NCBI GenBank assembly: GCA_027579435.1 | Contig: JANBPK010001134.1 | Coordinates: 1 to 28,718 of the forward strand | DNA: 28,718 nt | From: Candolleomyces eurysporus | Taxonomy: Eukaryota > Basidiomycota > Agaricomycetes > Agaricales > Psathyrellaceae | Direction of reading: 5' to 3' | In this document: positions 9,534 through 18,713 of the stretch, piece after piece | Layout of the letters: each line of letters begins with the position of its first letter | Position numbering within the stretch: the stretch's first letter is position 1 | The notes under the pieces: model-generated | The model's database searches: none | What the model was told of the DNA's origin: nothing | The model's input: only the letters and a program-made list of their open reading frames with translations | Program-made: the position numbers and the translations under genes

Positions 9534-10620
9534 ATGTCCAACTATACATACATTTACCTGGAATGCAAGATGCTCATGGTCTCAATGCTCAACCATGGCA
9601 TGACCCCCAAAGAGATAGCACATACAACAGGATACAACATATGCACTGTTCAACACCTTTGAAAACTATGGAACAATACAGGAACAGTCATCCAGACTAG
9701 CCTCCAAGTAGGTCGGCCATAAGAGCTAGATTCACTATAGATTGGTGTAAGCAGCCTGCCCTCAGCTAGAGATGTGTAACCTATGCTAATTAGTGACCAA
9801 GTATCTCAAGATCCTCGTCAAGCAAAGGCCCGACCTCTATGCTCATGAGTTGAAACAAGCCCTGTTTGCTGCATATAGGGTCGAAGTTGATGATTCTACG
9901 GTAACTTGCTCTCTCAAAAGGCATGGTTTTCCTTGGAAGGTGATAACACGATCTGCTTAAGAGCAGGATGACTAGCTGCAGGAAACTTACCAAATAAACA
10001 TTGTTGAAAACTACCCTGCCAAAACGCTGGTCTTTCTGGATGAATCTGCATGTAATCAGCATGCAACTCAATGAAGGAAAAGATAGGCACCAGCTGGAGA
10101 ACGTGCAGAATGCCATGACTATTATGTGCAAAGATAAAGATAAGAAATCATACAAAATTTACAAATGTTAACTAATCCTTTGTGCATACCTAGATACTCT
10201 ATTCTTCCTGCTATTTCCTTTGATGGCATCCTGCACCTTGATATCTTGACAAGGTCATGGACAGCAGAAGATTTCAAATCCTTTGTTGAAGTCCTGCTCA
10301 ACCGTATGCAACCATATCCATTGCAGAATTCAGTCCTTGTTTGCGACAATGCAAGCATTCATCATTTCGATGGATTACAAGCAATGGTTGAGGCTCAAGG
10401 TTGCTGCTTACACACCTACCACCTTATTCCTCTAGATTTCAACCCTCTAGAAGAGGGATTTTCTGCAACAAAGGCTTGGGTCTAACAAAACCGAGACTAC
10501 ATCCTTGGCGAGTTGATTGGAGAAGAGACTTGTGACCCATTCTCTTGGCAGGCGGTGTTCAAAAGCATTACTCCCAATAAGATATCTGGCTGGTACAGAG
10601 ATTGTGGGTATATTTTATAA
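9534..10620 (+). pseudogene. Tc1/mariner/IS630-type DDE transposase, decayed
   Basis: The enzyme would cut and paste the element between TA sites in the nucleus. The ATG at 9534 gives MSNYTYIYLECK and an N-terminal helix-turn-helix segment (NHGMTPKEIAHTTGYNI). A second helix-turn-helix region near 9800-9930 reads RPDLYAHELKQALFAAYRVE. The catalytic triad is visible: VFLDES (about 10031), VCDNASIHHFDG (about 10341) and DFNPLEE (about 10440). From the aspartate in CDN to the first glutamate in LEE there are exactly 34 residues, making it DD34E. The C-terminus (GWYRDCGY) ends at TAA 10618. Several frame changes and stops, including two in the segment after the first aspartate, inactivate it; some gaps could be introns. 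Confidence 0.8.
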
Positions 10621-10678
10621 GTACATACATGTGATGATACAATGCAAATAGATACACAATAACAAGATGAGAAATGCA

Positions 10679-10830
10679 CTCAATATACATAATGCAATAA
10701 GATGTCTATAATGATAAGACTAAGAGATAATTGATGACTCAATATACATAATGCAACAAAATCTATGATGAAGAAACTAAGAGATGACCCAATATACAGA
10801 ATGCAACAAGATACCTAAGATGATATGAGG
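10679..10830. repeat. Degenerate minisatellite, three units of 43-59 bp
   Basis: Three head-to-tail units begin at 10679, 10738 and 10788 with YCAATATACAKAATGCAA, continue with a GAT-rich centre, and (in the first two) end in ACTAAGAGATRA. The array fills the gap between the transposase stop and the 3' end of the facing gene. The stretch 10621-10905 otherwise holds only AT-rich sequence, an A-run and several N calls. Confidence 0.75.
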
Positions 10831-10905
10831 AATACAAAAAAAAAACCAAGCAAAGCAAAAAGATNAAAACTCNAAATTTCAACACTCACATCTCTGAACT
10901 AATTC

Positions 10906-12328
10906 CTAACCCAATTCCTGTTTTCCTTGTTTGTGATCTGAGCACGCTCCTTCTCTTACACCTCTTGGGTCACAGCATGGCAAACAGCAATAAGCCATAC
11001 CAAGGTCCTTGTAATATGCCTCATCAAAGCCAAGAATGCTTTCAGCATAGACAAGACCATACTCCTGCAGAGTTGGGACATACTGGATAAATTTGAGCTT
11101 TGGATACTTCTTGTTGAGATAGTCAATGATCCCGTTGAGTGGGAGCAACTCCTCGGTGTCGGATTCAGAGCTGCTTGATTTGCTGGTGTCAGTATTGTCT
11201 TCCCTGACAGTGTCTCATCTGTGTTTCAGGTTGGAGGCAAGAGGCTTGAATTTAGGTGCAGGCTTTGAGTTGGAGTTGGAGTCTGCAAGAGGGTGGTTGT
11301 TGATGTGGACATGGATTTTGGGCTAAGTGTTACAATGTCAAATTAAGCAGCTGCTTGTTAAAATAGAGCTTGAAAAGTTGCAAAGATTATCAAACCGTAG
11401 GCAGTTTGGAAGTCTGATGCACTTGTCATCAGCCTCTTTATCATGCTAAATAGATTGTAAGACTGATGTGGCATTTTGGGAAGAAAAAATATGCACAATT
11501 TTCTATGCTCAAAGTGATATCTCCTGAAAACCTGGAGAGACATGTTCAAGAGTATCAGGGTTCAACCAGCACCAGCGAGTATCAGGCTTGATATGATCTT
11601 GTTCACAACACTTGGAAAGATGCTCCTTGACCAATGTCAGCTCAGTGCAATACGCGAGATCGGTTGCTTGGTTGCCATCAGTTTTCTTCTTGGTAGGAGC
11701 AGCATTAGACAACACAGGATTGGGATTCTGGGAATGTGTTAGCCACTAAAACAGCAAAAAGGTAGGCTCAGAGCATACAAGATGTTTGACTTTTAAAAAG
11801 ACAGGTTTTGTTTGCCTCTTGTTCAACATCATTTCTTGTGCAATGTTGAATGCTTCAGTGACATCGCTGGCATTATGGAGATGGTGACTAGGTGCCTTTT
11901 CACCCTCATCACAAGTTTTCCAGCCTAGATTGTTGAGGCCTGTGAGGGTGTAGAGTCAATCAACATCATCATTTGGGGCAAGGTCATATGGCAGCTTAAA
12001 GGTTTGCACAACATTGTTCCCAACTGGCACCTGGACCTGAATGCAGGGAATCTCTGAGCAGGCCAGCAGCAAATGGTCAAAATCATTGTAGTTGAGGATG
12101 TATGATCAATGCACCTGGGATGTGTGCACCAGCTGCTTGGGTTCCAACCTCTGCTATTCCAGTGTTCTCCTCATCACTGGATTTTTCTTCCTCAACCCGA
12201 GCTTGATAGCCAACATTATGATTCAGGATGTGATTAGCCATTGCAGCAGCATACTCTTGTGGTTGAGAGGATGGTGCATTGTCATATACATTGAGCATAA
12301 ACTGAGCCCAGTGCACATAGGCAGGCAT
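10906..12328 (-). pseudogene. Passenger gene: SAM-like domain protein of unknown function, decayed
   Basis: The ATG at 12328 opens MPAYVHWAQFMLNVYDNA followed by an acidic stretch. After a frame slip near 12085 it continues as VPVGNNVVQTFKLPYDLAPN and LYTLTGLNNLGWK, with a TGA between them at 11956-11958. Next comes a Cys/His-rich block with YCTELTLV, CCEQDHIKPDTRWCW and H further on (about 11655-11512), possibly metal-binding. The last segment (about 11160-10990) reads IIDYLNKKYPKLKFIQYVP ... FDEAYYKDLG, which resembles a SAM-type helical fold, followed by a basic tail. Similar proteins recur in many copies in mushroom genomes to my recollection, without a known role. Its position wholly inside the TIRs suggests it is a transposon gene. 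Confidence 0.5.
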
Positions 12329-12410
12329 TGGTTGAGAGTGAGTGTTTGGGTGCTAAGACATTGGGATGTCGGTGGAAGAGTTGTGAAGTGCGAGAGCATG
12401 CAATGTAGGG

Positions 12411-12421
12411 CATATTATATA
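12411..12421 (-). promoter_or_regulatory. TATA box of the passenger gene
   Basis: The minus strand reads TATATAATATG about 85 bp upstream of the ATG at 12328. It lies between the right TIR and the gene, so the promoter would move with the element. Confidence 0.5.
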
Positions 12422-12640
12422 GAAAAATATTAGCTATTGTCATCATAGGTGGAAAAAAAGTCAACCCCCAAGCTCAACCAGTGCAGCAGAATTATGGTGT
12501 CATGTAGCCATTTTTAGTTGCTTACTCAGAAAAGGTGTATAGCCAAAAAAAAAAGGAAAAAATCTACAATTTTGCCAACAGCTGTAAAAATAAGCTATAT
12601 ACATATTCTGGTACAGAGACACTAAGATAGAAACAATCAT

Positions 12641-13905
12641 TCACTTGTGCCGATGATTCTTTGCTGCTTCTGTGCGCTTTGCTTGGACAGTCACAGTGAT
12701 TATCCTAGTCTTTGTCAAAATGACTGGAGTATTGCACGTGCAACCGTTCTCATCAACCCAGTCTTCATCACTGTCGAGATGGTGCTGGCTAGTGGAGTTA
12801 TCGGTTATTATGAGATCATCAAGTGGTGATCTGCTTGAAAAGCAATATATGAAAACCAACAGGAACACAATACCCTGCCCAAGTGATTAGCAAAAGCTTT
12901 TGCAGCCTTCAACACAAATACCTTGTGGCAACATGTAAAGTGCATGATTTTTCCTAAACTGATTGAAAATTCAAAACCTCACTTGGTTTCCTTTTCTTTC
13001 TTTTCTTTCTCACCTTTGTCATGCCTTTCTGGTCTCTTCATCATGTGACTTGATAACAGAGGGCAAAAGCAGCCTGATCCCAAAGCCTGTTGATTGTCTT
13101 TAGATCTGGAAGATACAAACATTGGTACGTGTTGAGGCCACCACGCAAGAAAAACCAGCAGCAAAAGCATTTATGTCTTGGATATGAAGGCAGCAGATAG
13201 TGGTGTCTGACCTGTGTGCAGAAGCTATTAGCAACAGGTTTGAATGGTCATCTCTGGCAACACTCTTTAGTCCAATCCACAGAGTAATGAGTATGAAGGT
13301 GCAAAGAGCAAGAGAGCCTATGTACAACTATTTGAGCAGAAGTCCAGCGGGTTCTTCCCCACTTTGCAATTTCTTTAACTCCAAAACTCTCAACTATAAC
13401 CTGACCAACATTACATTTGGTGGCAAAAGAGTTTTCACCAATAAACCTGATGGGAATGATGTAGTTTAAACTGTCATAGGCGTCATCAATTGTTGTTGAC
13501 TACAGCCACTTCATGTTCAAAAATGAGTACCAATCAACGCTGGAGTGAAAGTTGGTTGCAGCAAGAAAACCACCTTGTGGGGGAAATAGCAGTTGATCCA
13601 CTGCAAATATCTGCTAAGAAACTTGTGCGAATGATAGACACAGATCTCTTGGCATGTTAGCGCATTGTAGACCCTTAAAAAACATGAGCATATTACAATA
13701 GTGAAAAAGGTCTGCATTTACATGATCTTCAAAAAGAAAACAATGCAGAGCAAATCATTGGAGATGTAATGCAAATCAATGGGATGGGAGAGTTCCTGAA
13801 CTGGCACCACACCAACTTGTTGCCTCAGCCCATGATAAATGGAGACCACTTCACTGCGCTTCTGTGAGGATGGATCACCCTCTGATCGTCTTAAATCAGT
13901 GAGTT
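12641..13905 (-). pseudogene. Unidentified minus-strand gene relic, possibly a hAT-like transposase
   Basis: Coding-like minus-strand segments are EGDPSSQKRSEVVSIYHGL and VVPVQELSHPIDLHYISNDL (13905-13740), FLAATNFHSSVDWYSFLN (about 13560), YDSLNYIIPIRFIGENSF and VKEIAKWGRTRWTSAQ (13480-13330), ARDDHSNLLLIASAH (about 13260), and an acidic tail (HLDSDEDWVDENG) ending at 12641. The G-R-T-R-W-T-S block resembles the TRW(T/S)S motif of hAT/DUF659 transposases, and an acidic C-terminal tail would fit, but the match is short and I give it little weight. There are frame changes throughout. The Tc1/mariner element lies just downstream, so the relic may once have been closer to the 8.4-kb gene. Confidence 0.35.
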
Positions 13906-14065
13906 TTCATCTAATGTTGATACACATATAAGGTAAAGGCAGACGCCAAAACTTTGTGCAGTCGTCGTAACTCACTGCAAGTTGAGTGCAACTGAGATCG
14001 ACAGCCAAAGCCAAGATGCAGCTAGGAATGCAAAGCCTGGTAATTGTCGAAAGGAGAAGTCGAGA
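13906..14065. other. Unassigned AT-rich spacer
   Basis: Nothing coding or repeated was recognised between the relic's first coding-like segment and the outer end of the Copia C LTR. Confidence 0.4.
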
Positions 14066-14402
14066 TGCTAGTAAACAAAAATATAAGCCTCAGGTCTAAT
14101 GGAAAGAACTGTATTGATATACCTAGTAGATGAAAATATAAGCTGTGTCTACTAGTAAGTAAAACGGTAACGGCAAGATAAAAAGGAACTAACACACCCT
14201 CAGGTCTAATGGAAAGAACTGAGGGGCAGCAAACCAAGACAGCGAGATTATATACAAGATGATCGGCTGACAGACACTAGTCCAAATATACCATAATGAG
14301 TCCGATAAGAAACAGAAATAGAAGAATTGATGAGAGCATCGAATACGTATAGTACATAACTGTATAGTAATGCAATAAGAGAAAAATAAAATATATCTAA
14401 CA
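14066..14402 (-). repeat. Copia C 3' LTR, about 337 bp
   Basis: The plus-strand ends are TGCTAG (14066) and CTAACA (14402), an inverted pair with one mismatch. The inner end sits directly on the polypurine tract (CTCCCCCT, 14403-14410). A TATATAA box on the minus strand lies near 14254-14248. A 24-bp sequence starting CCTCAGGTCTAATGG is present at about 14089-14113 and again about 108 bp on, and a 21-bp block (CTAGTARAYRAAAATATAAGC) recurs with a 55-bp offset. The outer boundary rests only on the TG/CA terminus. Confidence 0.5.
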
Positions 14403-15434
14403 CTCCCCCTCGATGCAAGCATCGGACTTGACGGATTCCTTGGGGCCAAGTACTCCCATTGCTCGCCTAAACTGAGTGAACTTGATGCAAGCGAGTTGCT
14501 TCATCATGATATTGGCCACCATGGAGTCCGTTGGGCAGTAAACGGGCTGAAGATCTCAGCTGGTGACGGTTTGACGAATATAATGGAAGTGGATATTGAT
14601 GTGTTTTGTTTGAGTGTGGAATACAGGGTTTGTTGAAAGCTTGATTGCACCCTGGTTGTCGCAATAGAGCACAGTAGGGTTGAATTTCTCGATGTACGCT
14701 CCAAGACTGACGACAGGCAAAATTTTGCAAGTAAGAGTTCGAAGCCATTTGGCTTCTTTAGCAGTGTGGATCAATGCGACATATTTGGATTCAGTGGAAG
14801 ATAGAGTGATAATTGGTTGCTTTTTCAAGCTCCACGAAATAATGTCAGTGCCTGTCGAAAACATATAGCCAGAGATCGAATGGCGATGAAGCTCTGTGCC
14901 CCAGTTGGCGTCCGAATAGCCAAAGAGGACAAAATCTTTTCCTCCCAGAGTAAGACAAAAGTCCCTAGTCGCCTTGATGTATCAAATAACATGCATCCTG
15001 GCTTCCATATGCGTAGTATGAGGTTGCTCGAGGTAGCAGGCTAGTACGGCAAGGGCAGAGGCTAAGTTGGGGTGCGTCATGATGCTAAGATACATCAGAA
15101 GGCTGATGAGTTCTCAATATTCAATCTTCTTCTTGGGTAAAAGCAGGGTTGAAGAAACATGTTTGGAGCTGGGTGTAAGGTCAATATGAGGTTCGAGAGG
15201 GATGGACGTGTTCTTGCACTCCAATATACCGAATCGTTCAAGTATGTGGTTGATGTAGGCTGTCTAAGATAAGGTGATAGTATGCGCCTTTAAATTCCTT
15301 CAAACATTGACTCCCAGAATCCAGCTTAACTCCCCCATCTCCGCTAATTCCATATGCTTCCCCATCTCTCCCTTCAACTTCTTGACAGTCCCAGTTGAGT
15401 CGGTGATGTGCAAGTAGCAAACTAGGGCGCTCTA
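14397..15434 (-). pseudogene. Copia pol remnant: reverse transcriptase C-terminus and RNase H
   Basis: One frame runs from about 15434 to a TAG at 14399-14397 inside the LTR and aligns by eye with Copia pol: MGELSWILGVNV, TAYINHILERFGILECKNTS, YLSIMTHPNLASALA, LFGYSDANWGTELHRHS (RNase H), TLSSTESKYVALIHTAKEAK, YCDNQGAIKLSTNPVF, and a tail ending in the LTR. There is no indel over about 900 bp, but five stops interrupt it at 15302, 15266, 15116, 14984 and 14558 (high coordinate of each). Four are TGA, at least two of them where arginine is usual in the family (HVI*YIKAT, EY*ELI), and one is TAG where glutamine is usual (LS*TAYI). A CA-repeat lies just upstream. Confidence 0.8.
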
Positions 15435-15453
15435 ACAACCAAACTATAGAACT

Positions 15454-15494
15454 AAAACACACACACACAACCACAACAACACAACACACCAAAT
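15454..15494. repeat. CA-rich microsatellite
   Basis: The plus strand reads AAAACACACACACACAACCA and continues with CAACAACACAACACACC. It marks the 5' break of the Copia C fragment. Confidence 0.8.
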
Positions 15495-16442
15495 ACCTTT
15501 GTGAAGATAGAGGCGGGCAAGGGGTATAGGTAAAAGCTCTAAGTCAAGTCGACAGAGGCTTCTAGAACTCTTCTTGTACAATTGCAAGTTTGAGGGGGAG
15601 CTAAGGCTCAACCAGCAATGATAGAAATGCTTCACGAAGTGACTTCGCTAACACATGGTAAGTTTGAGTTACGACGGATAACTTTGCGAACAGAGGACAC
15701 GGCCTCAAGCAACTTTAACGCAAGAACGATTCAATAAACGCAAGCGACTCAACTCTGATTGACTTCGCGAACTTAAACACTCTTTTCTTGATAACAAATG
15801 GCTCTCGTAGATTCCTGGGAACACGGTCCCGACGCGAAATACAAATGTTAGCTACCTGCTAATGCTATAATATATAAAACAGCAACGTAGATATAGGCAA
15901 TTATTGTTTGGCAAACAGACAAAGAAACAAATAGATGACAGAGACAGAGAGAGATAAGAAACACAATCACATGAGGGTTTCAAAGGCCGAGAGTTGAGTC
16001 TCGAACCATAGAATGCAGCCCAGGCACTTCGCAAACCTGTTCTGGACGCGGCTGTTGTCGAATACGCATGGATATTCACCGAGGATTGCTTCCGGAGAGC
16101 GCGCCCTTCCGTTTGCGCATCTAATCCAACGAATTGATCAGAATTTTGGGTGCTTGGCTCCACCAAGCCACACTGCTTCACTACTCTGCTGACTCTTTCT
16201 TTCTCTTGGCTATGGACAGGCTGATTGAGCTTCGGGTAGATGACCACATCAGCTTTAGTCTTGCTTTCCAGTTTTCCGTACAGGTTCACGATGTTGAACA
16301 GCCATGTTCGCAGAAGAGGGCGATCCTGTCGTACTCGCCATTGCAAGTACACGGGAACAACCTGCGCAGAAACGTAGCCCTAGAATACTGAGTATGATCT
16401 GACATCATACCTTGCTTGGTGCTTTGATGGAGGGAGAGGGGT
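15495..16442. other. Unassigned region between two Copia elements, with a possible minus-strand exon
   Basis: No known gene was recognised. A minus-strand frame open from about 16385 to 15852 reads VVPVYLQWRVRQDRPLLRTW then LFNIVNLYGKLESKTKADVV near its start. It is preceded by a plausible intron (GTATGATG ... ATTCTAG, about 16410-16383), so 16382-16180 may be an exon of an old host gene interrupted by Copia B. The later part is repetitive (TCTCTCTGTCTCTGTC) and probably non-coding. A palindromic stretch CGAAGTGACTTCG lies at about 15635-15647. Confidence 0.3.
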
Positions 16443-16853
16443 TGTTGATGCTGAGTGTGCTGTAGGCGTGTGTAGAAGAGTACTTGGTAGTACGAGTTGT
16501 TCTGTAGAAACTAGCTACTACAAGAGGGCTATTTATACGTTTCTACTATGTGACAGTCACGTCACAATAAGTCACACAACTGGTCTGTGCGCCAGTTGGC
16601 TGACTGAGCATTGCGTGCTTAGCACGTCATGCTGACTGAGCCTATGACGTAGTACAATAGGCTACTGACTAAGGATGACGTAGTATGATGTACATGAAAC
16701 ATGATATCTACGTATGTCGAACTTCTGGCCAAGTCCAGACCTATCTAATAATAGACTACTACGTGTAACTACGTGTCCATACGTGTACTATGTCACGTGA
16801 TAGGTAAGTGATTAGGCGCTGGATAAGACGCCCATTTCACGTAAAGTTCAACA
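16443..16853 (-). repeat. Copia B 3' LTR, 411 bp
   Basis: The plus-strand termini are TGTTGATG (16443) and AGTTCAACA (16853), inverted over six bases. The inner end touches the polypurine tract. A TATAAATA box lies on the minus strand at 16538-16531. The next five bases outside (16438-16442, GGGGT) would be one half of the target-site duplication; the other half cannot be found because the 5' LTR is missing. Confidence 0.7.
16531..16681 (-). promoter_or_regulatory. LTR promoter: TATA box with four TGACGT motifs upstream
   Basis: The minus strand has TATAAATA at 16538-16531. Upstream on that strand, TGACGT occurs in one orientation or the other at 16559-16564, 16624-16629, 16645-16650 and 16676-16681. 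TGACGT is the core recognised by ATF/CREB-type bZIP factors. TACGTG repeats and a TCACGTGA palindrome lie further upstream (16760-16800). The arrangement looks like a bZIP-responsive promoter; this is inferred from motifs only. Confidence 0.45.
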
Positions 16854-16861
16854 CTCCCCCA
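16854..16861 (-). other. Copia B polypurine tract
   Basis: The minus strand reads TGGGGGAG immediately before the 3' LTR (TGTTGAAC). This is the usual plus-strand DNA primer of LTR elements. Confidence 0.75.
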
Positions 16862-16897
16862 TGCGATCTATACGGTGCGTGTAGTCTAGCATAAGAC

Positions 16898-18706
16898 CTA
16901 GTGAAATACTAGTCCTAGCGACTTACGGAATAATTCGAACTTCACTCTGCCNAGAGGNTTGGTGAAGATATCCGCGGGGTTGTCATCTGTNGGAATNTAG
17001 AATAANGAAACNTCNTCATTCTCNACGTACTGCCTGATCAAGTGGTAACGAACATCTATATGTTTAGTTCGTCGTTCCTGAACCGGATTGGAGGCATTAA
17101 AAATGGCTCCTTGGTTATCCACATAGATCGGCACTGGAACTTGCATAGGAATNCCAAGTTCCTTCAGAAGAATCCTCAGCCAAATGACTTGCTTTGCGCA
17201 GTCAGATAGAGCCATATACTCTGCTTCNGTCGANGAAGTGGCGATGGATTTCTGAGTGTACGATTTCCAAGAGACAGCACCAGATGCAAGAAGGACTAGG
17301 TTGCCCGTCTGCGANAGCCTGTGCGTAGGATCTTGGGCATAGTCNGAATCGGTATAAGACTCAAGACCTTGACCAAGGCCTTTGCGCCCCTCGAATACTA
17401 GCGAGTACTTNCNNGTACCNGCTAAGTATTTCATNATNTANAGAGCCTTTGAAAGATGCTCTTCGGTAGGGTTAGCGCAATGCTGTGCCATTTTGGTTAC
17501 AGCGTAGGCGATGTCNGGTCGAGTCCCTAGCATCAAATAGAGCAGGGATCCGATTACAGACTGNTATTTGCGGGTAAGNACCGCATTGTTTGGACCTTCA
17601 TATTTGGNGGGATAATATCCCTCGACCATGGGAGTCCGAGCTGGTTTGGCATTGGCCATGCCGAAGCGCTCAAGGACCTTNTCCAAGTACTTGGTCTGAT
17701 CNAGNTTGATCGTATTGCCATCGTACTGGATAGTCATGCTGAGAAATTCGGTAGGCGTTCCGAGATCTCTGCATTCCCATACTCGCATGAATTCCATTTT
17801 CTTTTGGTCAGCTAGGACCTTTAGACCAAAGAAGATGATGTCGTCGACATAAGCGACCATTATCACTACTCCATCTTGGTCACGGTATATGAAGATACCG
17901 GAATCCGAATGCAGCCTTCTAAAGCCCAGTTTGCGAACGGATTTCTCAAGTTCAAGCCACCACGCACGGGCTGCTTGCTTGAGGCCATATATGGCACGGT
18001 GGAGGCGGTAGACCTTCCGCTCCTGCCCTTTGGCAACAAAGCCTTCGGGTTGATCCATATAGATTTCTTCGTCTAGCTTACCGTAGAGGAAGGCAGTCTT
18101 CACATCTACAGCGGTCATATACCACCCAAATAGGGCTGCTAGAGCGAAGACGAAGCGGACGCTTTCATAGCGTACTACTGGTGAGAATAGTGCTTCGAAA
18201 TCTATTCCCTCAANTTGAGAGAAACCCTTGGCGACAAATCGGGCGCGCTTGCGACCATCCGATTTGANATCATAGACCCATCTGCCTTTGATGGTCTTCC
18301 GATTTTTCGGNAGTTCGACGAGTTCAAAGACTTGGCGGCTTTTGAGAGCATCAATCTCATCAGCCATTGCCTGTCTCCATTCTCTTTGTTCCGANTCAGG
18401 TANTCGGAGAATNTCTCGAAAGGTCCATTCTTTTGGACTTTTAATNTTGGNAGGAAGTTTCTCAATTTCCACGTTGGGAACTGCCTGGGCTAGCAGATGA
18501 TTGAGAAAATCTACTCCCCCATCCTGACACAGTTCGGCNAGAGTTGCACGCTCNTTGCCCATCTGCTTTGCATATTCCNTNTCGTAATTACGCNNNAATT
18601 CAGGATCTGTTTCCAGCATNCNNTGNANCTCNNTTTCNGACANNTCACTGTCNGAACCNTCAGCGTNATCACTTTCCCGCTTTGTCTGTGACGCCGGAGG
18701 AGGCAC
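16898..18706 (-). CDS. Copia pol, reverse transcriptase and RNase H part
   Basis: A frame of 602 codons copies element RNA into DNA inside the virus-like particle. In order: an acidic linker; the RVT_2 reverse transcriptase from EWRQAMADEIDALKSRQVFE (about residue 108) with AVDVKTAFLYGKLDEEIYM (about 199-217) and the catalytic MVAYVDDIIFFG (about 282-293); then RNase H with SYTDXDYAQD (about 450), EAEYMALSDCAK (about 494), VDNQGAIFNAS (about 529) and TDDNPADIF near the end. It stops at 16898, 45 bp from the LTR. The listed start is not a real initiation site: the frame continues the protease-integrase frame after a one-base slip at the N near 18765. Many residues are X because of N calls. Confidence 0.85.
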   Translation of the reverse strand: MPPPASQTKRESDXAXGXDSXXXEXEXXXMLETDPEXXRNYXXEYAKQMGXERATXAELCQDGGVDFLNHLLAQAVPNVEIEKLPXXIKSPKEWTFRXILRXPXSEQREWRQAMADEIDALKSRQVFELVEXPKNRKTIKGRWVYDXKSDGRKRARFVAKGFSQXEGIDFEALFSPVVRYESVRFVFALAALFGWYMTAVDVKTAFLYGKLDEEIYMDQPEGFVAKGQERKVYRLHRAIYGLKQAARAWWLELEKSVRKLGFRRLHSDSGIFIYRDQDGVVIMVAYVDDIIFFGLKVLADQKKMEFMRVWECRDLGTPTEFLSMTIQYDGNTIXXDQTKYLXKVLERFGMANAKPARTPMVEGYYPXKYEGPNNAXLTRKXQSVIGSLLYLMLGTRXDIAYAVTKMAQHCANPTEEHLSKAXXXMKYLXGXXKYSLVFEGRKGLGQGLESYTDXDYAQDPTHRXSQTGNLVLLASGAVSWKSYTQKSIATXSXEAEYMALSDCAKQVIWLRILLKELXIPMQVPVPIYVDNQGAIFNASNPVQERRTKHIDVRYHLIRQYXENXXVXLFXIXTDDNPADIFTXPXGRVKFELFRKSLGLVFH

Positions 18707-18713
18707 ACTTTCC

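Larger units (their letters stand above)
9354..12584. mobile_element. Tc1/mariner-type DNA transposon carrying two convergent genes, 3.2 kb
   Basis: Terminal inverted repeats of about 30 bp lie at 9354-9383 and about 12554-12584 and read CAGCTGTYGGCAAAATTGT with only a few differences. Both outer ends abut TA (9352-9353 and 12585-12586), the superfamily's target duplication. Inside are a DD34E transposase pseudogene on the plus strand (9534-10620), a degenerate minisatellite (10679-10830) and a second, minus-strand gene (12328-10906) with its own TATA box. Autonomous Tc1/mariner elements are normally 1.2-2 kb with only a transposase, so the passenger gene is unusual. Both genes are decayed. 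It sits between two minus-strand relics. Confidence 0.7.
14066..15434 (-). mobile_element. Copia-type retrotransposon C, 3' end only
   Basis: On the minus strand the end of reverse transcriptase and RNase H (15434-14397) leads through a GGGGGAGTGTTAG polypurine junction into a 3' LTR (14402-14066). Everything 5' of the late reverse transcriptase is missing; a CA microsatellite marks the break. It differs in sequence from Copia A and B. Confidence 0.75.

Noticed and set aside
9790..10155. Minus-strand frame of 121 residues opposite the transposase
   Set aside because: The plus strand in the same interval encodes the transposase helix-turn-helix and first catalytic aspartate; the minus frame is a shadow.
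10679..10830. CRISPR-like array
   Set aside because: Three degenerate units of unequal length without unique spacers in a fungal genome; a minisatellite is sufficient.
16443..16853. This LTR as the 5' LTR of an element running to lower coordinates
   Set aside because: No primer-binding site follows at 16442 and downward, and no gag motif is present; the polypurine tract on the other side fits a 3' LTR of Copia B.
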